A stretch of 64,000 bases of DNA from CAWUEX02 sp038148375. GTDB lineage: Bacteria; Pseudomonadota; Alphaproteobacteria; Rhodospirillales; Rhodospirillaceae. Positions within the stretch are counted from its first letter, which is position 1, and each line of letters opens with the position of its first letter. The DNA lies in assembly GCA_038148375.1 (NCBI GenBank), contig JAYQVH010000003.1, positions 1 to 64,000 on the forward strand, given 5' to 3'. The translations under genes were made by a program, and so were the position numbers. Below, in pieces: positions 50,895-58,520 of this stretch. A model generated the notes under the pieces. That model did no database searches. It had not been told where the DNA came from and saw only the letters and a program-made list of their open reading frames with translations.

Positions 50895-51986
50895 ATGAAC
50901 GTAATGGGGCTGTCCGCACGCCATATCTTTGCATTGAGCGCGGTGTTGAGTTTGAGCGGCTGCTCATTCGCCACCGATGCGCTATTCCCGGCCTTCGGCG
51001 ACGAAGACGCGCCGGTCGCGGCAAGCAGCGACGCCAACGAATTTCGCCCGGCCCCCGTGGCCTCCTCGTCGCCGTCCATGATGGCGATGAACACGGGAAC
51101 CTTCGTCAATCAGAAGGTTAGCCAGTTCAATTCCGAGCTCAATCAGCTGCGCGGCACCCTAGCTGCGCGCAACAACCAGCTTGAGAGCATCCGGGCGATG
51201 ACGGTGAACAACGCCTCGTCCTATCACGGCATGGTCGGCGGCATTAAAAGCCGCCTGCAGGTCGGCTCCACGCCGGGCAACCCGCAACTGATGAGCCAGT
51301 GGCAGTCCGCCCAGGAACAGCTCAACCGCATCGAAGGCGACATCGCCAGCATGAACCAGCTGGCCGCCCAGGTGTCGGCGGATTCGGCCATGTCGTCGTA
51401 CCTGCTCGACAGCGTGCGCGCGGCCTACAGCCTGACCGGTGCGGTCGACGAAGACCACCGCCGCCTGCGCGGCCTGGAAGACGAGGTCAACCAAACCACG
51501 GTGACCATCGACCGCCTGCTCGCCGAACTGAATTCCGACATCAGCCGCCAGCAGCAGTTTGTCGCCAACGAGCGCGCCAACCTGATGGACCTGGCCGCCG
51601 ACATCAACACCGGGCAGCTGTACGGCGCCCAGCAGACCGCATCGCGCTCCGGCGGAATGCAGATGGCCTCCGCCGTGCCGGGGGACTTGTCCCAGCGCCG
51701 GCCGCTGGTGGTGATTCGCTTCGACCGTCAGGACGTGCAGTACGAGCCGGCCCTGTATCAGGCCGTCAGCCGGGCGCTCGAACGCCGCCCGGACGCGCTG
51801 TTCGATCTGGTGGCGGTAAGCCCGGGCACGGGCAATCAGAACCTGTCGACCGGCTCGGCTCGGCGCAATGCGGAACAGGTGCTGAATTCGCTGGCGACCA
51901 TGGGTCTGCCGTCCGACCGCGTCATGCTGTCGGCAATGGCGAGCCCGACGGCGCAGTCGTCCGAAGTGCACATCTACGTCAGATAA
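50895..51986 (+). CDS. Lipoprotein with coiled coil and degenerate OmpA-like end
   Basis: The ATG at 50895 follows AAAGG; the 363-residue product has a lipobox LSGC (Cys23). Residues ~75-260 are mainly heptad-patterned helices (for example FNSELNQLRGTLAARNNQLE). The last ~95 residues look like an OmpA-type fold: VVIRFDRQDVQYEP, a helix, SARRNAEQVLNSLATMGLPSDRV and a final strand EVHIYVR. The peptidoglycan-binding Asp (GHTD) and Arg are not present: the loop reads AVSPGTGN. It may span from the outer membrane into the periplasm without binding peptidoglycan. Stands alone. Confidence 0.72.
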   Translation: MNVMGLSARHIFALSAVLSLSGCSFATDALFPAFGDEDAPVAASSDANEFRPAPVASSSPSMMAMNTGTFVNQKVSQFNSELNQLRGTLAARNNQLESIRAMTVNNASSYHGMVGGIKSRLQVGSTPGNPQLMSQWQSAQEQLNRIEGDIASMNQLAAQVSADSAMSSYLLDSVRAAYSLTGAVDEDHRRLRGLEDEVNQTTVTIDRLLAELNSDISRQQQFVANERANLMDLAADINTGQLYGAQQTASRSGGMQMASAVPGDLSQRRPLVVIRFDRQDVQYEPALYQAVSRALERRPDALFDLVAVSPGTGNQNLSTGSARRNAEQVLNSLATMGLPSDRVMLSAMASPTAQSSEVHIYVR

Positions 51987-52041
51987 ATTACACGTCCGCG
52001 ACCAGCGGGCGCTTTCCGGTCATGCTCAAGCGCCGCCGGCG

Positions 52042-52914
52042 CTATGGCACTGGCACGTTATCGATCAGCCGCGCCTTGCCCAGATGGGCGGCGGCGAGCA
52101 CGCGGCGCGGGCGGTCGGGCGCCGGATTTTCCGCCAGAGTCTCGGCGTCGCGCACTTCAACATATTCCACGCTTGAAAAACCGGCGGCTTCCAGCGCGGC
52201 AACCGCCGCCTCGCAGCAGCCGGCGGCGTCTTCGCCTTTGGCGATATCACCGGCCACGGTCTTGAGCGTGCGGTAAAGCGCCGGAGCAATCTTGCGCTCG
52301 TCTTCGGTGAGGTACGCATTGCGCGACGACAGCGCCAGGCCGTCGCCTTCGCGCACGGTCGGTGCGCCGACGATGTCGACAGGCACATTGAGGTCCGTCA
52401 CCAGCCGTTGGATAACCGCAAGCTGCTGGTAATCCTTTTCACCGAACAGCGCGTAATCGGGCAACACCTGCAACAGGAGTTTCGCCACCACCGTGGCGAC
52501 GCCGTCGAAATGGCCGGGGCGGGCCGCGCCGCACAGACCCTGGCTGACGCCTGGGACACGCACGACGGTTTGAAAACCGTGCGGGTACATCACGTCCGCG
52601 TCGGGCATGAACAACAGATCGATCCCGGCGGCACTGAGCACTTCCCAGTCTTCGGCATCCTTGCGCGGGTAGGAGGCCAAGTCTTCGTCCGGTCCGAACT
52701 GGGTCGGGTTGACGAAGATCGACACGATCACCGCATCGGCCAGCTTCTGGGCGCGATCGACCAGCGACAAGTGTCCGGCATGCAGCGCCCCCATGGTCGG
52801 CACGAACCCAACGGTTTTGCCTGCGGCGCGCATGGCCTGCACCCGGCGGCGCAGACTGGGCACGTCGCGGACGACGGTGAGAGCGGGCGTATGTGCGGAC
52901 TCGTCTTCGGCCAT
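52042..52914 (-). CDS. panC: Pantoate-beta-alanine ligase
   Basis: This 290-residue enzyme joins pantoate and beta-alanine with ATP to make pantothenate in the cytoplasm. The nucleotide-binding signature VPTMGALHAGHLSLV (~38-52, with the HxGH motif), then IFVNPTQFGPDEDLASYPR and the KMSKS-like region around GLALSSRNAYL are present. It follows panB by five bases, giving a panB-panC operon. A ~17-residue N-terminal extension before the usual start is helical. The assignment is firm. Confidence 0.95.
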   Translation of the reverse strand: MAEDESAHTPALTVVRDVPSLRRRVQAMRAAGKTVGFVPTMGALHAGHLSLVDRAQKLADAVIVSIFVNPTQFGPDEDLASYPRKDAEDWEVLSAAGIDLLFMPDADVMYPHGFQTVVRVPGVSQGLCGAARPGHFDGVATVVAKLLLQVLPDYALFGEKDYQQLAVIQRLVTDLNVPVDIVGAPTVREGDGLALSSRNAYLTEDERKIAPALYRTLKTVAGDIAKGEDAAGCCEAAVAALEAAGFSSVEYVEVRDAETLAENPAPDRPRRVLAAAHLGKARLIDNVPVP

Positions 52915-52919
52915 GGGTG

Positions 52920-53747
52920 TCAGCTTTTCTTGACGCCGTAGCAGTGCTCGGGCCCGGGGAAACGGCGGGCGCGCACGTCGGCGGCATACTGCTCGACCGC
53001 GGCGGTGATCTCCGGTCCGAGTTCGGCGAAGTGCTTGACGAACCTCGGCGTGAAATCCTGAAAGATACCGAGAATATCTTCGGCGACGATGACCTGCCCG
53101 TCACAGGCCGGCGACGCGCCGATACCGATGGTCGGGACGCCGACCTGTTCGGTGATGGCGCGGGCCACCGGTTCGACCGTGCTTTCGATGACCATGGCAA
53201 AGGCGCCCGCCGCGGCGACCGCATTGGCGTCGGCAATGACTTTGTCCGCCGCTTCACCGTCGCGGCCCTGGGCGCGGTAGCCGCCAAACGTGTTGACCGA
53301 CTGCGGCGTCATGCCGACATGGCCCATGACCGGGATGCCGCGCGCGACCAGGAACGCGATCGTCTCGGCCATCACCGCGCCGCCTTCGAGTTTGACGGCC
53401 GCGCAGCCTGTTTCGGCCATGACCCGCGCGGCGGTGTCGAATGCGGCCTCGGGCGATCCTTGGTAAGACCCGAACGGCAGATCGACAACGACACAGGCCG
53501 ACGAGGAACCGCGCACCACGGCGGCGCCGTGATTGACCATCATGTCGACGGACACCGGCAGGGTCGACGGCAGGCCGTAAAACACCATGCCCAGGGAGTC
53601 GCCGACGAGCAGCACGTCAACCGCGCCGTCCATCAGTTTGGCCATCGGCGCCGAGTAGGCGGTGATGCAGACGATCGGCTCGCCGCTCTTGCGGGCGCGA
53701 ATGTCAGTCACGGTCAGGCGCTTGGCGGCTGGTTTTTCCGTGCTCAT
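52920..53747 (-). CDS. panB: Ketopantoate hydroxymethyltransferase
   Basis: The 275-residue enzyme transfers a methylene group from tetrahydrofolate to 2-oxoisovalerate, giving ketopantoate, the first committed step of pantothenate synthesis. Features include ITAYSAPMAKLMDG, VLLVGDSLGMVFYG with the metal-binding Asp, AVKLEGG, and VMGHVGMTPQSVNTFGGYRAQG. Length is typical (~265-280). It is the first gene of the panBC pair on the minus strand; panE or panD genes are not in the window. Confidence 0.95.
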   Translation of the reverse strand: MSTEKPAAKRLTVTDIRARKSGEPIVCITAYSAPMAKLMDGAVDVLLVGDSLGMVFYGLPSTLPVSVDMMVNHGAAVVRGSSSACVVVDLPFGSYQGSPEAAFDTAARVMAETGCAAVKLEGGAVMAETIAFLVARGIPVMGHVGMTPQSVNTFGGYRAQGRDGEAADKVIADANAVAAAGAFAMVIESTVEPVARAITEQVGVPTIGIGASPACDGQVIVAEDILGIFQDFTPRFVKHFAELGPEITAAVEQYAADVRARRFPGPEHCYGVKKS

Positions 53748-53868
53748 GTGCGGGCTCCCGGGTTCCGTCCAGAGGGTCGTTCTTAGCGCGTCCGTCTCAG
53801 CGGTGGATTCGCGCCGGGGTTTAGCCTATTTGCGGCGGCGATGGTAGGGGCGCTGCCGCGCGTCAACG

Positions 53869-55272
53869 CTAGGCGGGCAGCCGGATTTCAAAGGCCGCCC
53901 CGGCCGCCGACGTGGCGCTGAGGCTCAAATCGCCGCCGTGGGCGCGGATCGCCTCGCGCGAAATCGGCAGTCCCAGGCCGGACCCGCCGGAGCGGGCCGA
54001 ACCCGAAAAAGGCTGAAACAGATTCTCGACCGCCTTGGCCGGCAACCCGGGCCCGTCGTCGGTGATCGTGATGCTCACCCGTCCGTCCGCCGCCCTGGCG
54101 GAGACGGTTATATTGCGCGCCCCGGCTTCCGCGGCGTTGCGGATGAGATTTTCCATCGCCCGGCGCAGCAGATCGGGGTCGACGCGCAGCGGCCGGGCCA
54201 AATCGGAATCAACCTGAACGGTGCAGTCCGTCAACACGGGCTCAAGCGCGCGGAGAATTTCCGTCATGAAGACGTTAAACTCGACCGGGATACGTTCGAC
54301 CGACGGCGGACCTTCCTTGGCGAACCGCAACGTCTTGGTGCACAACGCGACCGCGCGGTCGATGGCCTTGACCAATCCCGATGTGATGCGCCGCACTTCC
54401 GGGTCTTCGGACTTTTCCAGCCGGTCGGATTCCAGCATGGCGGTGGCGAGAATGTTCTTGAGATCGTGCGAGACTTTTGTCACCGCCGTGCCGACACCGG
54501 CGAGCCGGTCTTTTTGCGTCAGAGCCAGGCGCAATTCACGCTGCATATCCGCGAGCGCTTGTTCGGCCACGCCGACTTCGTCGCGCCGGCCGCCGGGCCG
54601 CATGACGCGCTCCGGATCCTCCGGGGCACGCTGAAACGCGGTCATGCTGGCGGTCAGACGGCGCATCGGCCGCACCGCGAGCCATTGGATCGACACATAC
54701 ACCAATGCCGCCGTGACGACGGAGATAAACAGACTCAACAGAAAGATGCGCTGGCCGTAATCGATCAGCGCCTGACGCAGCGGCTGTTCCGGCACGATCA
54801 CTTCGACGAGCACGTCGGCATCGGACGGCGACCATCCGGTCACACCGATGACCATGTCTTTCTGATCAAACAGACACGAGAACGCATCTCTTATGAGCGT
54901 GGTGAACATGGCATCGCGCAAATCGAACAGCAGCGGAATGCGCGCCGGCATATCGGGCCCAAGCGTGCGCGCCGGCATACCCGGACGAATGACGGTCATG
55001 CCGAGCACACCGGCCTGATTGAGCAGGCGGCGCTGCAGCTCCGGATCGACCACCTCGGCCGCTTCAAGTGCCGTCAGCGTGAGATGCGCCGCGTCGAGTT
55101 TCTGTTCGAGATATTGCACGCGGAACCGCGCGATCGACGGCGCGAAGATCAGCACTTCGCACAACATAATGAACGCCACCGTCAGCCACAGCAGCCGGGC
55201 GGACAGACCGGTGACGAGTCCTCGCGGTAAGCTGTACGCTTCAGGTCCTGGGTTTTGCGAAGGCGTATCCAT
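53869..55272 (-). CDS. Sensor histidine kinase with HAMP domain
   Basis: The 467-residue protein has transmembrane helices at ~25-50 and ~185-210 around a ~130-residue periplasmic domain, a HAMP region, and HisKA with His in TKVSHDLKNILAT (~268; HDLKN rather than HELRTP). The ATPase domain has the N box LIRNAAEAG, DDGPGLPAKAV and GSGLGLPISREAI. No response regulator gene is adjacent. The downstream gene toward lower coordinates is panB. Its start is eight bases from the stop of the flavoprotein gene, so it may be transcribed with that gene and the TVP38-like gene. Confidence 0.87.
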   Translation of the reverse strand: MDTPSQNPGPEAYSLPRGLVTGLSARLLWLTVAFIMLCEVLIFAPSIARFRVQYLEQKLDAAHLTLTALEAAEVVDPELQRRLLNQAGVLGMTVIRPGMPARTLGPDMPARIPLLFDLRDAMFTTLIRDAFSCLFDQKDMVIGVTGWSPSDADVLVEVIVPEQPLRQALIDYGQRIFLLSLFISVVTAALVYVSIQWLAVRPMRRLTASMTAFQRAPEDPERVMRPGGRRDEVGVAEQALADMQRELRLALTQKDRLAGVGTAVTKVSHDLKNILATAMLESDRLEKSEDPEVRRITSGLVKAIDRAVALCTKTLRFAKEGPPSVERIPVEFNVFMTEILRALEPVLTDCTVQVDSDLARPLRVDPDLLRRAMENLIRNAAEAGARNITVSARAADGRVSITITDDGPGLPAKAVENLFQPFSGSARSGGSGLGLPISREAIRAHGGDLSLSATSAAGAAFEIRLPA

Positions 55273-55280
55273 GGCAACGG

Positions 55281-56708
55281 TTACCCGAACAGGGAGAGCA
55301 GCCGCACGATGAAGCGGGTGCGGCGGCTGAACAGCGCCGGCGTATAATAAGCGCCGGCCACGCGCTTGGACACTTCACCCAGGGTGGGATAGGGCGCGAT
55401 CATCCCCGCGACCGCGCCGATCTTGAGTTTCTGCGACAGCGCGAGAATCCACAACTGGATAAGCTCACCCGCGCCGGCCCCGGCGATACCACAGCCGAGA
55501 ATACGGCCGTTCTTGGCGATGACCGCTTTAATGAGACCGTCCGTTTTGCGTTCGGCGCGGGCCCGGTCGTTTTCCTTGAACGGCCAGGTGACGACACGGA
55601 TAGAGTCGCCGTGGCGGTCACGCGCCTGCGCTTCCGTCAAGCCGACCTGGGCCAATTCCGGATCGGTATAGGTCACCCACGGCACAGTGCTGTGATCGGC
55701 CTTGGCCGGCAGCCGGAACAAGGCGCTGCGAATCACGATGCCGGCGTGATATCCGGCGACATGGGTGAACTGCAAACCGCCGATACAGTCGCCAATGGCA
55801 TAGATGCGGCGGTTGGACGTGCGTAACCCCGCATCGACCTCGATACCTTTCGGCGAAAAAATGACCGCCGCCGCGTCGAGACCCAGACCGTCGACACTCG
55901 GACGGCGCCCGACCGCGATCAGAAGATGGGATCCGGTAATGGTGTGGTCCGCGCCTTCGCGCCGGTAGGTAACCTCGACACCGCCCTCGGTGGGCGACGT
56001 GCGCATGACTTCAGCGCTTTCGATGAGCGCGACGCCGTCGCCGGTCAGTCCCGCGCGGATGACGGCCGTCAGATCCGGATCGTCTTTAGGCAGGATGACA
56101 TTGGATTCCAGCATCGTCACCTGACAACCGAGACGGCGATGGGCCTGGGCGAGCTCGCATCCGATCGGGCCGCCGCCGACAATAATGAGATGCGCCGGTG
56201 CCGACGTGAGATCGAAAATCGTTTCGTTGGTCAGATAGGGCGTGACGTCCAGTCCATCGATCGGCGGGACGAAGGGCGACGATCCCGACGCTATGACAAA
56301 GCGGCGCGCGCGCACCGTCGTGCCGTTGACCTCGAGGTCCCGTGGCGAGGTGAAGGCGGCGGCACCCTGAATCACGTCAACGCCGAGGCCTTCGAACCGC
56401 TCGACCGAATCATGCGGCGCGATGCCCGCGATCACGTTGTGCACATGGCCGTGCACGGCGGCAAAATCGGCGGCGGCCGGCGGCGCGTTGACTCCGAAGT
56501 GCGCCGCACGGGTGGACTCGTGCGCCGCATGCGCGGCGGCGAGGAGCGCCTTGGACGGCACGCACCCGGTGTTCAGACAGTCGCCGCCCATCGCGCCTTT
56601 TTCAACAAGCACGACCGACGCGCCCATCTGGACGGCGCCGGCGGCGACGGATAATCCGGCCGATCCGGCGCCGATGATGCAGAGATCGGGTTTGAGGGTG
56701 TCAGCCAT
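55281..56708 (-). CDS. Pyridine nucleotide-disulfide oxidoreductase (mercuric reductase-like)
   Basis: The ATG at 56708 gives 475 residues; an extension to 56738 is unsupported. The FAD fold CIIGAGSAGLSVAAGA, the redox-active pair GGDCLNTGCVPSKALL (Cys~43/Cys~48), the NAD fold LIIVGGGPIGCELAQAH and the C-terminal dimer domain with the His-Glu pair region (PYPTLGEV) are all present. It lacks the N-terminal heavy-metal-binding domain of MerA, and the Cys pair at the C-terminus of MerA is absent. It fits the group of flavoproteins often paired with TVP38 membrane proteins; its first codons overlap that gene by eight bases. Confidence 0.87.
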   Translation of the reverse strand: MADTLKPDLCIIGAGSAGLSVAAGAVQMGASVVLVEKGAMGGDCLNTGCVPSKALLAAAHAAHESTRAAHFGVNAPPAAADFAAVHGHVHNVIAGIAPHDSVERFEGLGVDVIQGAAAFTSPRDLEVNGTTVRARRFVIASGSSPFVPPIDGLDVTPYLTNETIFDLTSAPAHLIIVGGGPIGCELAQAHRRLGCQVTMLESNVILPKDDPDLTAVIRAGLTGDGVALIESAEVMRTSPTEGGVEVTYRREGADHTITGSHLLIAVGRRPSVDGLGLDAAAVIFSPKGIEVDAGLRTSNRRIYAIGDCIGGLQFTHVAGYHAGIVIRSALFRLPAKADHSTVPWVTYTDPELAQVGLTEAQARDRHGDSIRVVTWPFKENDRARAERKTDGLIKAVIAKNGRILGCGIAGAGAGELIQLWILALSQKLKIGAVAGMIAPYPTLGEVSKRVAGAYYTPALFSRRTRFIVRLLSLFG

Positions 56709-57456
56709 GCCGGGCGCTCCTGAACCGCTTGTACACAACGGGTAGCAGGGCGAGCACGGCCAGACCGATCAGAGACCCGATGACCTGCGGCTGAACCAGC
56801 ACCGCGCCGGGATCGACGTTTCCGCCGGCATCGAAGACAGTGCCGAGACCGCTGCCGACGAGCGCATACACGAATGCGCCCGGAATAATCCCGATGGCCG
56901 TGCCGGCGATATAGGTCCGCAGCGGCACGTTCAGGAACGCAGGCACGAGATTGACGATGAAAAACGGAAACAGCGGCACGAGCCTGAGCACCAGAAGATA
57001 GCTGAACGCATTTTCCTGAAAACCGGAGCGCATGCGCTCGATCGCACCGCCGGCCTTGCTGCGCAACGTGTCGCCGAGAACATACCGCGCGATCAGAAAA
57101 ACCAGGGTCGCGCCGATTGTCGCCGCCACCACGATACAGGCGGTCGCCGCAGCGGCGCCGAACGCGAAGCCGCCGGCGACGGACAGCCAAACCGCGCCGG
57201 GCACCGAGAATGTGACGGCGGCGATGTACACCGCCATGAACACGGCCGCGGCCGCGATCCGGTTGGCAGCCACGAAGGCGAGCAAGTCCTGGCGGTTCTC
57301 GCGCAGGGCGTCGAAGGACAGATAATCCTGAACGCCGGTCGACAGCAGCGCCGCGATGGCGGCCACGAACACGGCCAGCACGGCCAGGCGCTTGCCGCGT
57401 CCGGCCTGATGGGTCCCCGCGGCGGACACCTGAGGTTCTGATTCGCTGGGGTCCAT
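56701..57456 (-). CDS. TVP38/TMEM64-family membrane protein
   Basis: The ATG at 57456 (AAGGCTG upstream) gives 251 residues with about six membrane helices. The SNARE-associated (DedA-like) core is recognisable in VPGAVWLSVAGGFAFG, then FLIARYVLGDTLRSKAG and RLVPLFPFFIVNLVPAFLNVPLRTYIAGTAIGIIPGAFVYA. The family is thought to move lipids or anions across membranes. The overlap with the flavoprotein gene downstream matches a frequent bacterial arrangement of TMEM64-like proteins with a disulfide reductase. Confidence 0.87.
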   Translation of the reverse strand: MDPSESEPQVSAAGTHQAGRGKRLAVLAVFVAAIAALLSTGVQDYLSFDALRENRQDLLAFVAANRIAAAAVFMAVYIAAVTFSVPGAVWLSVAGGFAFGAAAATACIVVAATIGATLVFLIARYVLGDTLRSKAGGAIERMRSGFQENAFSYLLVLRLVPLFPFFIVNLVPAFLNVPLRTYIAGTAIGIIPGAFVYALVGSGLGTVFDAGGNVDPGAVLVQPQVIGSLIGLAVLALLPVVYKRFRSARHG

Positions 57457-57614
57457 CGAACAGCCTTTTTCTAGCGGCGGCAGCACCGACTCGCACATAC
57501 CGTCCCCGGATACCATCGCACCGGACGCAAAACCAGTCAGGTTTACGTGAACGGATGGCGCGAAGGGCTTGAATTTAGGCCATTTTTTCCGGTTAAAAGT
57601 ACGGGAACGGCGGA

Positions 57615-57643
57615 TTGACAGTGCCGCGGCCCGCCGCTATACA
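57615..57643 (+). promoter_or_regulatory. Sigma70-type promoter for rpmH
   Basis: TTGACA at 57615-57620 and TATACA at 57638-57643 with a 17-base spacer. Transcription would start near 57650, giving a leader of about 70 bases before the rpmH GTG. This is the best-looking housekeeping promoter seen in the window. Confidence 0.75.
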
Positions 57644-57664
57644 CCGCCCCCATAGTGTAGGGAA

Positions 57665-57697
57665 CTCGCCGCACACCGCAGGCGGGCTCGTTTTTTT
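57665..57697 (+). promoter_or_regulatory. Hairpin plus T tract in the rpmH leader
   Basis: CGCC (57667-57670) pairs with GGCG (57681-57684), extended by two pairs at each end with one bulge, and seven T bases follow at 57691-57697. It lies between the rpmH promoter and its start codon, as an intrinsic terminator or attenuator would. The stem is imperfect and four bases separate it from the T tract. Confidence 0.4.
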
Positions 57698-57718
57698 AGA
57701 ATTCAGCGGAGAAGTCTC

Positions 57719-57853
57719 GTGAAACAGACGTTCCAACCCAGCAAACTGGTTCGCAAGCGTCGCCACGGTTTCCGCGCCCGTATGGCCACTAAGGGTGGCC
57801 GTAAGGTTCTGGCCAGCCGCCGCGCCAAGGGCCGCAAGCGGCTCTCAGCCTAG
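57719..57853 (+). CDS. rpmH: Ribosomal protein bL34
   Basis: GTG at 57719 encodes a 44-residue, extremely basic protein beginning MKQTFQPSKLVRKRRHGFRA and ending KGRKRLSA, the full bL34 sequence pattern. It is part of the 50S subunit. AGCGGAGAAG upstream is the binding site. It is followed 29 bases later by rnpA, the arrangement conserved in most bacteria. Confidence 0.97.
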   Translation: MKQTFQPSKLVRKRRHGFRARMATKGGRKVLASRRAKGRKRLSA

Positions 57854-57882
57854 CTCCACACCCAGGCGGGAGGATCCGGACC

Positions 57883-58254
57883 ATGGGACGCCCCTTGGGC
57901 CGACTGAAACGCCGGGCTGAATACCTTCAGGTCGCATCGTCAGGGATGAAACGGGTCGCAGCCGGCTTCGTTCTTCAGGCGCGTTCGCGCGACCTGCAAA
58001 CGCCCGCTCAGGACGGGGATGGCATTCGTGTCGGCTTCACCACCAGCCGTAAGGTCGGCAACGCCGTGGTGCGCAACCGCGCCCGCCGCCGCCTGCGCGA
58101 AGCGGCGGCGCATGTTCTGCCCCTGGCGGGACGGCCCGGCACGGACTATGTCCTGATTGGCCGCCGCGATACGGCGACCATTCCATTCGACCGTCTGGAA
58201 AAGGATTTACGTGACGCCGTGACCGCCCTCGCCCGCAAGAGCGTGAAACCATGA
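57883..58254 (+). CDS. rnpA: Ribonuclease P protein component
   Basis: This 123-residue basic protein assists the RNase P RNA in tRNA 5' processing. The family signature KVGNAVVRNRARRRLREA (~50-68) is intact, preceded by VGFTTSRKVGNA. The N-terminus LGRLKRRAEYLQVASSG matches the usual start. It overlaps yidD by four bases and is probably co-transcribed with rpmH. Confidence 0.95.
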   Translation: MGRPLGRLKRRAEYLQVASSGMKRVAAGFVLQARSRDLQTPAQDGDGIRVGFTTSRKVGNAVVRNRARRRLREAAAHVLPLAGRPGTDYVLIGRRDTATIPFDRLEKDLRDAVTALARKSVKP

Positions 58255-58520
58255 GCGTCACCGGACGCGCCGTTGTCGCGCTCATCAGACTTTATCAGAC
58301 GGTGGTCTCGCCGGTTCTGGGACCGCGCTGCCGGTTTCACCCGTCGTGTTCCTGCTACGCCGCCGACGCCGTGACTCATCACGGCGCCGCGCGCGGCCTT
58401 TGGCTGGCGCTGCGCCGCATCGCGCGCTGCCATCCCTGGACGGAGGGCGTTATCGATCCCGTTCCCGCACCCGCGACGCCCACACCTTCTTCACAATCCG
58501 GAATGACGACAAGCCGATGA
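58251..58520 (+). CDS. yidD: Membrane protein insertion efficiency factor
   Basis: The 89-residue protein has the YidD core: VALIRLYQTVVSPVLGPRCRF, HPSCSCYAADAV with the three conserved Cys, and ALRRIARCHPWTEGVIDPVP. It has an amphipathic N-terminal helix that binds the inner membrane and helps YidC-dependent insertion. It overlaps both rnpA (ATGA) and yidC (ATGA). Confidence 0.93.
   Translation: MSVTGRAVVALIRLYQTVVSPVLGPRCRFHPSCSCYAADAVTHHGAARGLWLALRRIARCHPWTEGVIDPVPAPATPTPSSQSGMTTSR

Noticed and set aside
57457..57718. A replication origin next to rpmH
   Set aside because: No DnaA-box cluster (TTATCCACA-like) or AT-rich unwinding region was seen, and dnaA is not present.
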